A stretch of DNA of 64,000 bases from NCBI RefSeq assembly GCF_021018895.1, contig NC_079375.1, forward strand, positions 15,961,992 to 16,025,991, given 5' to 3'. The translations under genes were made by a program, and so were the position numbers. The DNA comes from Seriola aureovittata. Its lineage: Eukaryota > Chordata > Actinopteri > Carangiformes > Carangidae. Of the stretch, positions 23,851-37,247 are shown one piece after another. Positions within the stretch are counted from its first letter, which is position 1, and each line of letters opens with the position of its first letter. The notes under the pieces are model-generated. The model saw nothing but the letters and a program-made list of their open reading frames with translations. It did no database searches and had not been told where the DNA came from.

Positions 23851-26800
23851 TATTGTAAATCTTGCAAATGGTAAGTGATTGTTAATGTGAAAAAAAAAAA
23901 CCAAAACAAACAACTATAATCCAGATAAATACATAAACACTACTTTTCAGCTGGTATTGATGTCTATATAAAAACAACCTGTTCCTACATCTCACTTTTA
24001 AAGCAGCAATTTGAAGCGATCAGAACCCTGCTGAAAAATATTTGATTGTTTCAGCATCAGAACTATCAGACAACTTTAGCACTTACCTGCGAGGCAGAAT
24101 TACAGGTTGGCACTGTTTGGACTTAACAGATGAACAATACACAACTCTAATTTCACATAATGCCCTATCCATGTCAGACCCAAGACTGCCATTAAAACAG
24201 ACAGATTTCTTTGTTTATATGACCATTTTTATGCGCATCAGTGGAATGCACAGGTGCACATCTATCCAGGATATGAAAGTTGAAATTGGTCCATTAATAC
24301 ATTAATTGCAATTCGGTTTTAAATTGGAATTATCTATCCACAAAACGTGACTCTGGAAAGCTACAGATTTAGAGTCTGTTGTATTAAACACACAATGCTG
24401 TGGAACTGTGCGTACAAACCCTGGTAACATTGAACATTGTCCATTTTTAATGCATACGATTGACCCTCAGTGTACTAACATTCCTTAATGAAATGAAGGG
24501 AATTACTTAATGGTTAGTTCATAATAACAAGACATTTTTACCATTTCTATTTTGGTTTTTCTTAGTTTTTAATGTGGAGTACATATAGCTGAAATAATGT
24601 GGCACAGTTAATGGTAAAGGGTTCTCCTCTAAATCCGTCTTGGTGCTGCCTCGCAAGGTGAGTCATTTTTGTCATGTGCTATTGTGCTGAGCACAGCTGT
24701 TGAAAAAAGGCTTGAGATGGGTAATATGATTGCTTAGCAGATAATAATTAACCAAGATACCCCAACATCAACACACAAAATTCCAATTTATTTTCCATTC
24801 CACACAACATTCACAGATATACCTCCGCTTAACATCAGTAAAGTAAATTGGTATTTGTATATGCACTCAGTATGTGCACAAAATGAAGCAGTGATAGCAG
24901 ACGTCCCTTCCATCTAATGAAAATGACCGTCTTCAGTGTCAATCATATGCAGTACATCTCTGTTTAAACGACCATTTCACCAATTCCTAACCTTATCTGA
25001 ATCCAAAACCGTATATTGACGGGAACCTCGAAACATACAACAGACGAAGGCCAAGGAAAAGTGGTGAGGTCTAAGCCTAAGTTTAAATTTTTGTAGTTTC
25101 AAAGTCTCACAGTTCTGTCTTGTCAATGTCAGTATGCTCAAAACAACATCATCAGGTTTGGGATTTACAGGGAAAAAATGCAGCCTTCCCATACCATTGA
25201 AAAGGGTAATGGTATATTATTACCCCTCTAGCACTATAAGGGTGTCAACATATGAGAGAACAGATCAGTGAAGTGGTCCTTTAAGTCAGATTACTAAGGA
25301 AAGAAAAAGTTTGTACCTGTCTCAATGGAGTCTTGCCTTTTCAACTTGGCATGGCTTTAGTGTGGACTGTTGGGAGATTAAGGAAAACCAAGAGACCACC
25401 TATAAAACAGTAAGGCAGCAGTAGTTAGACAGGTTGTGGTGTAAATTGACCATGAGAAGAAAAGGTGATGGGAGGAAAAGGAGAGCGAGGATGAAGAGGA
25501 GGAGAGGAGGAAATAATGGAGGTGAGGAGGGAGTTGAAGGGATTTAGTGCGAATCACCAAAGAGGTCGTTTAACTGCCCTCGAACCTAGTGTGTGTGTCT
25601 GGGAGGAGGGACTGATCAATAGTGTGATTTAGGAGTTCATTCACGGCCTGTGCTCTCCAGGAGATTCACGCACACACACATATAGATACAGACACACAAA
25701 GGTTATATAAGGCCCGCCTCGGAGGCCATCATTCACACCTGACCTGAATTAAGTCATATTTATCTATGTTAGCTATAGAAAAATAGCTATTTTATGTCTC
25801 TTTGTGAATTAGGATGGTTTAATTTAAGGTGGGAAGAGACACTCTCTGCTTCTAGGGAATTTATTAAAATGCTAAACGACCACAAAGATGAATACGTATG
25901 GTTGTCACGCAGGCAATGAAAGTACTTGAGGTGAAAACTACAGACAGAGCAGCCATGTTTTCCTTATGTAATCCATCCTGGACACTTAACCCACATCCAC
26001 CACTGCCTCAGATGAAGAGGGTGTTTTTCATCCTTTACACATTTTACAACTCCTTTCTGCTGAGTGGTTATGCGGGGGTGGTTTGGTGAACAATTCATGA
26101 GAAAAAAAAGTACATAAATCTTATGACTGGTGCTATCTTTTTCAACTAATGCCTGATGCTCAACAGTTCTATGATCTTACTGGCACAGCCTTCTTGACCT
26201 AGATTATGTGCCAACAATCCCTCAAACCACAGAATGCCAAGTATATCTACAAACAATCCTCCTCCACTTAGCTGCTCTGTTTAGAGCGCTATTCCCACAG
26301 AAATGCAAACATCACTATCCTTGGCCTTCTATGGGCAAGTCCGACCGAGTGGGTTTCATTCAGGATACCGGGATGCAATGCGCTGGACTGAAATCCAAAC
26401 AACCAGATGAATTAAAGAAATGTGCGCTCTGTGGGACTCTAAAATCAGACGAGATGTTAGGCAAACATGTCTGTGGAGGGTATTCAAGACACTACTCATT
26501 ATGTCTTTTCGGTTTACAGCCCACAGAGTCTTCCGATTTGTTTTCTGGGGGTTTGCCTTTTTTGTTTTTCTTGTTTCTCCCCTCTCACTGCCGCCTCTAT
26601 GTATCCGAGCTGGAGTGTCCAAGAGTTTCATCATCTGAGACGGTTCTTCTGGCTCTCTCTGAGTGCCATTTTTATTTCATTTGATGCCTGTTCTCATAAA
26701 TTTTGGATCCTGTCCCTGGACCCAGAGAGTGAGGTATTAGCTGCCGGCAAAAATAATAAAAGTGTGGGTTTGAATGCTACTGAGGTCCTTTGTCAATTAT

Positions 26801-26920
26801 GATGACTTCATATAGTGTTTTAAGTGACAGTAGGAGTAAGTGTGAGTTTGTCTGTGTGTCAAAGTATGCTCATGCGGTGTACGGGAGGAAGTGCACTAAA
26901 GAGAAAGAACAATTTCTATA

Positions 26921-28214
26921 CAATGCATTCACAATGTATTCCGAACCCTTCACTTTTTTCATATTTTGTTATGTTGCAGCCTTGTGATAAAATTGTTTAA
27001 ATTCATTTTTTCCCTCACCAATCTACATTTAAACAGAATGTAATTCAAATTTGTTAAAAAGGAAACACAACACAAGTGTTCAGGCCCTTTGAAATTTAGC
27101 TCATGTGTCTCCCGTTTCTCTTGAAATGAGTCCACCTGTGGTAAATTCAATTGAATTGCTTATGATTTGGACCTTCTCTCTATAAGGTCTCACAGCTGAC
27201 AATGAATATCAGAGAGAAAAATCAAGCCATGAGTGGGAAGAAACTGCCCGCAGGGCTCAGAGACAGGATTGGTGTCTAGGCACAGATCTGGGGAAGGCTA
27301 GGGAAAAAAAAAAAAAAAAAAAACATGAGCAATATCCCAAGAGCACAGTGGCCTGTATAATTCTTAAATGGAAGAAGTTTGGAACAACCAGGACTCGTCT
27401 CCTCAGTGAAAGTTTGCAACAACAAAAAAAAAAAAACACCTAAAGGAATCTCTGTGACTGTGAGAAACAAGATTCTTTGATCTGGTGAAACCAAGATTCA
27501 ACTGTTTGGCCTCAGTTCTAAGCATCATGTCTGGAGGAAACCAGCCACCTTTCATCACCTGCCCATTACCATCCCAACAGTGAAGCGTGGTGGTGGCAGC
27601 ATCAGGCTTTGGGGGTGTTTTTCAGCAGGAGGGACAGGGAGAAACTGAACGGAGCTATCTTTCATGAAAACGTGGTCGAGAGCACTCGGGACCTCAGACT
27701 GGACAGGCTGTTCACCTTCCAACAGGACAATGACCTGAAGCACACAGCCAAGACAACACAGGAGTGGCTTAGGGACAACTCTGTGAATGTCCTTGAGCGG
27801 CCGAGCCTAGAGCCCCGACTTGAACCCAATCGAACATCTCTGGAGAGACCTGAAAATAGCTGTCCACAGACGGTCCCCATCCAATCTGACAGAGATTGAA
27901 AGGATCTGCAGTGAAGAATGGCAGAAAATCCTCAAAAACAGGTGTGCAAAGCTTTGCGGGGTCATACCCAAGAAGACTTTAGGCTATAATCGCTGCCTAA
28001 GGTGCTTCAACTAAGTACTGAGTAAAGGCTCTCAATACTTATTGTCAATGTGATATCTCACTTTAGATTCTGTTTTTGCTTTGTCATTATGGGGAACTGA
28101 GTGTAAACTGATGAGGTGAAAAATTAATTTAAACGATTTTAGCATGAGGCTGCAACATAAGAATATGAAGAAAAAAAAAAAGGGAAAGCGTCTGAATACT
28201 TTGCGAATGCACTG
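26921..28214 (+). mobile_element. degenerate Tc1-like (Tc1/mariner) transposon with TA target duplication
   Basis: The ends are inverted copies: left CAATGCATTCACAATGTATT and, read on the other strand, right CAGTGCATTCGCAAAGTATT. Similarity extends well over 100 bp inward (both contain CATATT, TTATGTTGCAGCCT and TTTAAATT). A TA lies immediately outside each end, the standard Tc1/mariner target duplication. Between them is a transposase remnant. An intact fish Tc1-like element of this type is about 1.6 kb, so the copy is shortened; the loss lies mostly around 27300-27430, where two A runs interrupt recognisable sequence. The + orientation matches the host gene. The copy is inactive. Confidence 0.93.
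27229..28014 (+). pseudogene. Tc1-like transposase pseudogene (frameshifted, internally deleted)
   Basis: Starts at an ATG in the usual position after the left inverted repeat (MSGKKLPAGLRDRIGV) and ends at the stop at 28012-28014. The recognisable DDE-domain parts are VWRKPA, GGGSI.LWGCFSA, the QQDND region coded near 27720-27730, and the C-terminal NPIEHLWRDLKIAVH... to RCLRCFN (readable from 27820). These lie in different frames, so there are several frameshifts and at least one stop. At 786 bp against about 1020 bp for an intact gene, part of the DNA-binding and early catalytic region is missing. Not expected to make protein. Confidence 0.9.
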
Positions 28215-31200
28215 TATGTGTCCGTGAAACGTGTTTATGCACAGAAAGTTGAATGGGCTTCGGCGGTAAGATCAACTGACCAATTATAGTGCAACTTTTT
28301 GTCCAGTCATTTCACCGACAGTAACCGATGCAGAGCAGGAACTTCCAGCTGGGAATTCAGATGTGAAAGCAGCTCAACCGCAACACATGCATGAGGAACA
28401 GACAGCTGCCTGCACTCAAGTCCTATCCCAGTAAATCTCACAATGAGAGAGAGGCCAAACTGACAGGGGAGGGAGAGAGCGGGCGACTTAAAACTATTAT
28501 TGGTTACTTTATATGGACCACATATAGTGTGAATATAATATGAGTGGAACTTCGTGGGGTTACTACTCAGCCTGTGAAAACGGTTGTTTAATGTCTTCCG
28601 TTGTTCTGGAGGAAGCTTTGTCAAGTCTGAGAAAATAACCCCAGTGATGTCATCAGGGTCGTTTTGGCTTGGCCTCAGATATTTAACACAAACTCAGTGT
28701 TACAAACTGGGGGGTGTGGACTTTGAAAGATGCGGACATTTACAAGACAGGCAGTGTCTAACAATAACACACGTGACTCAGAGTCAGGATATCTCCGCAC
28801 TGTGAGCCCCCAGTTTTATGGAAGTGTATTACTATATAACTTTAGTATTGTCTTTCAATATGTGGAACAGCACATTTGATGCACTGACCCTTCACCACAT
28901 GATATGAATGATGATGACTGTACACTTGAGGTACAATGATGAAAACAGAGGCTCAGGTCTGTGCCAGACATGTAAAATGATGCACCGACTCATCTGTATT
29001 CCACAGTAGATTAATCATACTAAGGTAAAGAAGCTTTTCGTTCTTTCATCACGTTCTTTCGCACTCCCTCTTTCTTTTTTTTTTTTTCTCTCTCCATCGC
29101 TGTCTCCCCTTTCCTTTTTCTCTCCCTCTCTCTCTGTCTCGGCCAGACACTGGGAGGCTTTGACTTTGATTAATGGTGAGCCAAGCTCTGCATTAAAAGC
29201 CAGGGGCAGCAAGTGGGGCCAGATAAAAGTGGAGCACAGGAGCAAGGGATGGGAGGGATGGAGGGAGGAGAGAGGAGTGCAGGACACAGTCACCAATCAC
29301 TGTCAGCATCATCGTCCCAGGGTGACAGTGGGGGGACGCAGTTGGAGGGGACAGCGGTGCTTCATTGGGCAGAACCTCACCCTCATACAGGCACGACACA
29401 TTGTCTCTGACAGGCTCTTCACACATAGACTACTAGGACACAGACACACATACAATTGCACATGCTCTTTATCTGTCTTTCTCCTGCTTTTCCTCCTCAA
29501 AAACATGGCCAGTGTCTGTCCAGTGGGAAAGCCAGCTAGAAAAGTTTTTTTTTTTTTTTTTTTTTCAACCAGGAGTGAGAATTTGTGTTGTAAGGGTCGA
29601 GGTTTATAATAAAGGGTAGCTACTTTATAATTCAGAACTTAAACTTGTTAGCCTCATAATCAGACCACATTGCCGTTTTGTTTTCACTTCTTTATGCAGG
29701 CAGAAATTGTGTTGATGCCAACTAGGGTTATTTTGCTTCAATCAGTCAATAGTAACTTACATGTGCGTCCTGTCCTTGTTGTTCTGAGATCTCAATCCTT
29801 AATTTCACCGGCAAAGCTCTGGTGGCCTCGGTTGTTTCTGGGGTTAAGAGCCATCAGAGGACACAACACCAGACCCATTTAGAATCTAAAAATATCTCAG
29901 AGATGTGGGTGATGATTCAGGGGTCTCAACCCGGAGTATACACTTGCACACATTTAGCCATTGGACACTTGAAAACACGCTTAAAAAATTCTCCATGGTA
30001 AAAAAGAACTGAATCGGGACCGGGGCTTAGTTGCTGGGGCTGTGGAAATACCTCTCTTCCACAGCCCCTTTTTCCACTGCAGTAATTTCTGTGTGGAGTG
30101 CCTTTCCCTTGGGTCTGTCAGGAACAGTGTGTGCCTGTGGCCGGTAATTGATAATGCAGCCCAGGCAGCCCTAGCCCTGGTCAGTGGAGCGTGAACCAGC
30201 CTGAGAGGCAGAAAGGCTGAAGTGCAACAAGGTGAAGCTTAGCCCTCACACTCTCTGTCGAGGGTATGAGAGAGGGAGAGAGAGAGAGAGAGAGAGGGAT
30301 GAGGAAAGGAGGGCAGGAGGTGAGAGCCAAGGGAAGGTAGATGGAACAGAATCCATTCACACCGACAGGATAAATAGAGCCCATTCATTTGTTTACATTT
30401 AAATTTTTGTCATATCGAAAAAAAATATCCCAATGAAAAATTGTAAAATAATCCTTCTTTCCCACAAAACAGAATGTAGAAGCAATCACAAGTACTGAAA
30501 AGGTCAGGGGTTTCTCTCCTTACACTTTCTCTCCTGTGACCGCGGAGCGCTTATGCGAGAGTGAAGTGTGGAGCGAACGAAAAGAAATAAAGTATCCACT
30601 GAGGACCCTGATTTAAAAACAGCATCGTTTTGTTGAGAGAGGGTGCTATTCGCTGCCTTTTGAATGGAGGAGTTATTCACAAAGATGGTGAGTGGAGACC
30701 AGGTGGAGCGATGACTAGGCCTCAGCAGCGAGCAGGCCGAGAGCCAGGAGGCTATTAGGCACAAAATGTGGAGCACGGGCTTGTGTGGGGCTGTATTTAT
30801 GCCTGCAGACACGAGGGTGGAGATTCCTTTTCAGCGCTGTATACAAACACCGAGGCTTTGAACTTCATGCGAGAAGCCGTGGAATGAGTTTTTAATCAAA
30901 CGTACTTGTGTATTCACAAATTGGTTTGATGAGTAAATTTCGGTCGGTGTCGTCTTTTAACTTTAGATAGCACAGAGGAAGGGTTTGTGATTATACAGTA
31001 GATTTTGAGCATGTTCACATTTCCTATTAAAAAGGGTGATTTCTACATAGAAGCCAAGCAATTTGTATTTTTATTTCATATTTTGTCACATATTTTGAAA
31101 ACAGATTTATCTTGTAATTATCTGTAATTTTATCTTTATCATCGATTGATGTATTCATCAAGGATCTACTTAGATCTCAATCCCCTATATCATTAAATAG

Positions 31201-33339
31201 TCATGTCTAAATAAGCTGATTTAAAGTTTTTAAAAAATATATATTCTTGGGTATTAATTTTGAACAGTTCAATAGTCAAAAACTGCTAGCAACATGAGCA
31301 AATCAGAGTCCGATTCAACTGTCATTAATCCTGACATGAAAGTATGAGAGTGAGCCTCAAGCACTTCAAACTGGCAGTGGGGGGTACAGGGAAAAACACA
31401 AAAACAGAAATCTCTGAATTGTAAGAACCAAAACTGTTCGAACTCTGGCAGAAAACCCCATCATACATACTAAGAAGCTGATAAGCTTAGCATCACCAGT
31501 GAAAGTCAATGAAGTTCCACCAGTAAAATAACCTTTATCTTGATTAGCAGGGATCCCAGTGATCCAGTGTGTGATGATTTGGACTGTGTAGATTTTCTGC
31601 AGTTGTGTCAGAGCTGACAGGTTTAGGCAAGGCCTGAACTCCCAGTCAGTGCGAGCCAAAACTGACTGTGACATTTAGGAACTTGTCAGCGTTCCTCAGA
31701 TTACACATATTAACACAACAAATAGAGGTAGAAAAGTGAATATCAGCACCAGGGGAGAAAGTCTGGGGCTATTGAAATATTTTGACACTACAGTCAGCAA
31801 TGACAAGATAGCTGTGGATATGTTGAATGTCAACAGTGAGAAAAAATCTGCCAAGGTATGATAGCAAAAAGACAGGTGGATGGACTCAGCTGTGGCTGTT
31901 CTCATGGTAAAAAAAAAAAAAAAAAAATAGGGTCAATTTCAGTGCAATTGGATTTACTGTACTTCAAAGCTGTAGTCCATATAGGTAAAAGATAAGAAAA
32001 CACACTTTCAGCTGATCAGATGCTGAGTCAAAACCTGAGTCAACAGGGTGTGGTGGTTACTGTATGCATATACTGCAAACATAGACACATGCACTCACAT
32101 GTATACAGAGATTTATTGTAGATGATGTCTTCCTTCTGTCCAATAACAGAATCTCTTAGGGGCATCTAAAGAGTGAAGAGGAGTGGGGATGATGGAGGGA
32201 TGGCAGAGCAGAGGACAAAAATGATGGAATGAGCAGGAAATTGCAGAGTGTCTGGGTTAATTGACAGCCCATGTGTGCGCATCCAGGTGTACTGGGGCTG
32301 ACGGATGAAGGGCTGTGCAGCTGCGCCAAAACAATCACAATAATACAATTTTGATAGCTCATACACAGATGGGGTCTTTTACATGTTGACATGTACTGGC
32401 TGCAGAATGTCAGTACATGAGTTTAATTTCTAAATAGAGTATATAGAAACTGATGCTCCTTGTTTTGCTGGAGATCAATGATTGCCGCCTGCTTGTGCCT
32501 GGAAAGTGGCAATTTTATTGTTTAGAAACATTTTTTTTTTTCCTGACAGCACTGTTTAGTAATTCTGTGGCTCACCATGACATAATTGACACTGAAATCA
32601 GCAGTGGAGCACACCAACTGGAGTGTCACAATAAATCAGGTGAAATAAATTTTCATAAAAACTTGCCGATGTTGCTGCCTACTGTTAGACCGCATCTTGT
32701 GACAACATCTTTTTGTCAAGCTACTTACAGATTGCTAAATTAGATAAACCTCCTCTGTTCATCTTATATTTGCCCATTTCATTTTAACATTCATTCCTAA
32801 TATAATGTTTGACTGAGTGGCTCTTGAATGAGAGGAATTTAATAGGACCTATTCCATGCTATTCTATTGAACTGTGCATTATATTGTATATGGGCATGCT
32901 TATTAGCTGTATTTATGGTGTTACTGTAACACATTAAGTTGTTTGGCTGCTCAAATTAGTTTAAAAATGCATTAGAGAATTACATAGCAATGACAAATAA
33001 CTTGTTTTCTTTCCTGATTTAATCAAATTTAAGCAACACAATGACAGTCATTAGCAAACAACATCATGTTGTAGCCATATGTAAATCTTAATTACAAATT
33101 TAAAGAGTGAACCAAGCAACACTTTTGAGCAGGAAGAAGGATATTGCTCTTCCAGCAGAGATTTGGTGCAACTGTTGTGTGAATGGGCACTCCTGGAAAA
33201 AAAAACCAAAAACAAAAAAACAATTTAAAAAGCTTTGGAACTGTGTTAACTACTGGATACAATGCAGCCCTTGGATGCCACACTTAGTGCTTCCATATTC
33301 TTCCTGTAGCCAAAATTACTCAGCCCAACACTAGACTAA

Positions 33340-33565
33340 ATCCAACACGACTGGTTGCCGGACTCATGCCAGACTCGTGGCGACTGGCGATTCTGGCGCA
33401 AAGGTAGGCCTGCTAACTGCAGCTGATACTCAGCCCAAGTCCACACCCTCAAATCTTTGCTAAATCTGGCAGCCATATTTTGGCCAAAGCTGACTCAGAT
33501 TTGGTCCTGCAGTGCCAGAATATGGTTTGACCGTGACTCTAATCAGCCTCGACTCTGCTGGCTAC
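33340..33565. repeat. degenerate GC-rich dispersed repeat (TTTGGCC/AGATTTGG type)
   Basis: Repeated short words (ATCTGGCAGCCATATTTTGG, CTGACTCAGATTTGG, TGCCAGAATATGG, GACTCATGCCAGACTCGTGG) stand out from the AT-rich intron and resemble a fish repeat built from 'tttggcccagatctggc' units. The copy is diverged and its borders are uncertain. Confidence 0.4.
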
Positions 33566-34214
33566 CTGGGTACTGATGAGAATGGCAGTTGCACTGTTTA
33601 AACTCAGATTGTGTGCAGAATACTGATTGCTGTGTGCATCTAGAACAGCATAATGCATGATTTGAGTGCCTCCAAGGGATGGGATGTATTGCAAATGTGC
33701 ACTACTTAAAAATGTATACAATAATTTCTCTAATTATTTGTATGGATAATGCACTCACTCTAATTAGCTGTCATTAAAGTGATTAGAATTTTAGGCAAAT
33801 AATGAACTGGTTTCCCCATAGCTGGCTTTTGAATCTAAAATAAAGACTCAATATGCTACTAAGTTTTACTTTAGATTCCCTTTTGAATCTAAACTAAAGA
33901 ATTGTGATGCCTGGCTGAAATTAAATTAAATGGCACTGCACATCTAATCCAAACTACCTAATGGCTGGGTGCCTGCTAGACAGTGAGGGGAAACTTCGGT
34001 GGCCTCTGCTCACTGTGCTGTGTCTTCAGCATTAGCAAAGAGGACTCTCATACCTCTTATAATACCTCTGGATGACTGCAATGTTTTATAATCTAGCAGT
34101 AAAGAGAACACCTACTCACAACCTGCAAAAAGCTGCCGATGAGACATATCGGCAATCTTTACCGGTTATTCTAGAAACGCACTGATTTTGTGTTACTCTC
34201 TCTCTGCCCTGCAG

Positions 34215-34339
34215 CTCCCTCCATAGTTCCCATCATGCACCAGATCAGCTCCACCATGAATAGCTTCACACTGTCGTGGCCACAGCCGGAACAGCCCAAT
34301 GGCATCATTCTGGACTACGAGCTGCGTTACTACGAGAAG
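34215..34339 (+). CDS. ephb1: ephb1 exon 6: first half of second fibronectin type III repeat
   Basis: Acceptor ctgcag, donor gtaagc, 125 bp, ending on a complete codon. Translation begins [17 protein letters not shown] and continues [25 protein letters not shown], the A to C strand part of FN3-2 with its conserved tryptophan and the PNGIILDYE signature. VPIMHQ and [15 protein letters not shown] are the EPHB1 form as I recall it. The donor is followed within six bases by a very long TG dinucleotide tract, described separately. The repeat is completed by the exon at 42409, 8.1 kb downstream. Confidence 0.96.
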
Positions 34340-34344
34340 GTAAG

Positions 34345-34497
<153 letters not shown>

Positions 34498-37233
34498 TAA
34501 TGCATGGATTTATGTGGGTTGTATATCTGTTTGTATTCACATTTTCACACTATACTGCAAGTGCATATATGTGTGTGAGAATTTTCATGTGTATCTGCAT
34601 TGGCACCAGGTCTTTAAGGTGAGCACTAGGACGGTAAACTATGTAAAGATCCCAAAAATCTAAGCTCCCCCGGATATCTTTGAACATAGTCCCCTGGGCT
34701 GATAATATGTTCTTTCACTGTGGTCACTCCATCTCTCCCACTGTTCTTTGGTTTCTGCTGCTGATGAAGTGAATAGGTTGACCTCTGCTCCAGGCCCACT
34801 CTGCACAGTGCAGCAACCTGTCCCGCTGTGAAAATGCATTGCGTCTGGGGGGAGTCACATCGACCGGTCTGCTCACACACAATACGTCTGCTTTATTAAG
34901 TCCCCAACCCTACCCCACAGCGCCTATACTGCTCCAGTATTGACCTGTAGGCCTTTACCCAAGGCCTTGGACATAATGATACGGAGAGACCGGAGACTCA
35001 AGCTTTTTGTTTGGGCCCTTGTTTGTCCTCCTAAAGCTGATCAATAGTTACAGCAAGGTTAGTCATGGATGTTTTGTTTTGGTTTTTTTTCCTCAGTCTT
35101 TGTCATCTTCAGCTAAGACTTTTTGCAAGACCTGATTCACCTTCACCCATGTTATGCTTTCCAAATAAAAGATACAAATCAATAATTTTATAAATGTTTT
35201 TCTTTTTCTGTTGAGTTATTTATTTCAAATTTCCAAACTCATTTCGGCTAAGGTTCCTGGATCAATATTCACAACCCCTCCTAAGAATAGAGGCTGCCAT
35301 ATTTAGCATTTTCTACCAGAGAGGACAACAATCATGTTTTTAAATGATGTTTGCAGTTGGAAATTCAGTTATCCAATAATAGCTTCATTGCTCGCTGTTT
35401 CCCCCCCTGGCATTGCACAGGTCATGAAATTGAATCCGATTGCCATGGCCCTGAGAAACCTTATCTGCCAGACAGCTTAATGTCGTGTAAATAACACTTA
35501 TACAGCCTCCCATTAGCTCATGAATATCAATGAAACCTAATCCTATTGATGTTTATGTAGCGTGTCCCCACACAAATAGATGAGCACAGCGTAATCACAA
35601 ATTAATGAATTAACGAGGACAAGATTGCTAATTGCACTGGGATGATTCAGGTGACAGAGAGGTTGCTCTCTACACTGCCTACCTCTTTCTTGATGTACCT
35701 TCATATTCCCCCCCGTATGCATTACTTTCTATCTGGAAAATGTACCACCGTGTGAGTGTGAGTAAGACACAGAAGGTGAGTCAGAGTGATTGCTTTGTGA
35801 CACACTGGGCTGTGGAGATGAGATTTCCACATTGGTGGTCCTCTTTTCACACTCTATTTTGGATCTGACAAGCCTTTTTATAGGCTCTAAACAGACTTTT
35901 CTTCAGCCAGCCACCATTGTCCAATGTGTCACCGGATACGTTTTGTGTACCTGATTGAGCACCAATCCTCAGAAAACAAGGAAAATGGTACACAATTTTG
36001 GCAAAATAATAAAGTACAAAGCATGTGTGTAATGTCTATACCTGTTGAAATTTAATATGCACATAAATTTTCCGTGTCACACACTTTAGCTCGGGTTACT
36101 TGCATGCATGTTAGTGTCCTTGTCGCATATGGAGAAGCAGCGAATTGAACTGCACACATCCAGGTCAGTCCTGCCCGCTCACCATTGATTCCCTGAATAC
36201 TTGAGAGGTCCAGAAAATCTGGAGGTTCCACCTCAGCCATGAAGTGATGATGTGGCATTTTAATCATAAAAGGCAATTATGGGGGGGATGACTCACCATG
36301 TCTATCACACATTCCCGTGCATACTCCCAGCCTTACACAGCGCCATGGGTAACATATAGGCTGGATAATACAATCATAAAAAACTGCCTTTTTTTAATAT
36401 AAAAATGGCCCTGCTCTACTCGCCGTCTTTTATATTCATCTCACTGATGCTTGCATTAATCTGAGAGTAGTCACACTGTTATGGTTCTGGAGTTGATTGT
36501 CTCAGCGTGTCTGGCACAGTCAGCTAGTCCTTAGCACAGCAGAGAGCTGTCTCTCTGTACACTCCATCTCACAGGAAGCCTCATATACCCATTTACAATG
36601 GCAACTTCTCCAGCAGTATGGCATTGTCACACTTTGTGTTGAATAATACCTCGAGGTAATCATACAAAGAAAAGAAAATCTGCTTCTTTTCCACAGTCTT
36701 GGCCACAACTTTAATTCTTGGAGACAGGCTTGCACTAGTTTTTTTAAGTAATGTTTTAATTGCTTTCCAGTATGACTGCCTTTATTTGACAGTTCACAGT
36801 AGGAACTGAATGAGATAGAGAGAGAGTGCACTGTGACATTGGATAACGGTCCCCAAATGGTTTCAAATTGTGCTCCCATGATGCCCTATGGGCTCACAAA
36901 TAGAGGTAGCTGCATAATGCTGTCTTCTAAAACCTTGGAACACAAGCATCACACAGGTTTAAAAAAAGAAGGGAAAAAAAGCGTTTTGAAGCAATTATTG
37001 AAACTACTCATTTGATAATGGAGAGAGAAAATAATTAGATATTGTGTAAATATGAAAAATATTTCTTCATTATAATCGTCCGGTGGTGGCTAACAACTTC
37101 TTAGTTTAACTTGCATAATTCTCTACCATTTATATTTTAGTTATACATGTCTATTGCGGCAGGTTGTCATTTGAAATAATAACCAATGTCAAAGTAAGCC
37201 ACTTAGTAACAAAGTTGTGGCCTAATTAAGGCA

Positions 37234-37247
37234 AGTTCAAAAGGTCA
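37234..37247 (+). promoter_or_regulatory. DR2-like nuclear-receptor motif
   Basis: AGTTCA AA AGGTCA: two direct half-sites spaced by two bases, the arrangement of some retinoic-acid-receptor sites. A chance match in 64 kb is quite possible. Confidence 0.25.

Larger units (their letters stand above)
21138..34214 (+). other. ephb1: ephb1 intron between exons 5 and 6 (13077 bp)
   Basis: Bounded by gtaagt and ctgcag; the largest complete intron in the window and the richest in mobile DNA. It holds a CT/GT/TGCG microsatellite complex with a duplicated flank (21942-22292), a Tc1-type MITE (23636-23850), a broken Tc1-like transposon (26921-28214), a GA tract (about 30270-30298), homopolymers and a degenerate GGC/CTGG-type repeat (about 33340-33565). 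No exon was recognised. Confidence 0.9.

Noticed and set aside
26208..26684. 158-codon open frame with a few CxxC-like residues
   Set aside because: No recognisable domain, lies inside an ephb1 intron, and overlapping frames are open too; most likely chance.
29160..29609. 149-codon open frame ending in a phenylalanine run
   Set aside because: It runs into a T homopolymer (29547-29566); no domain seen.
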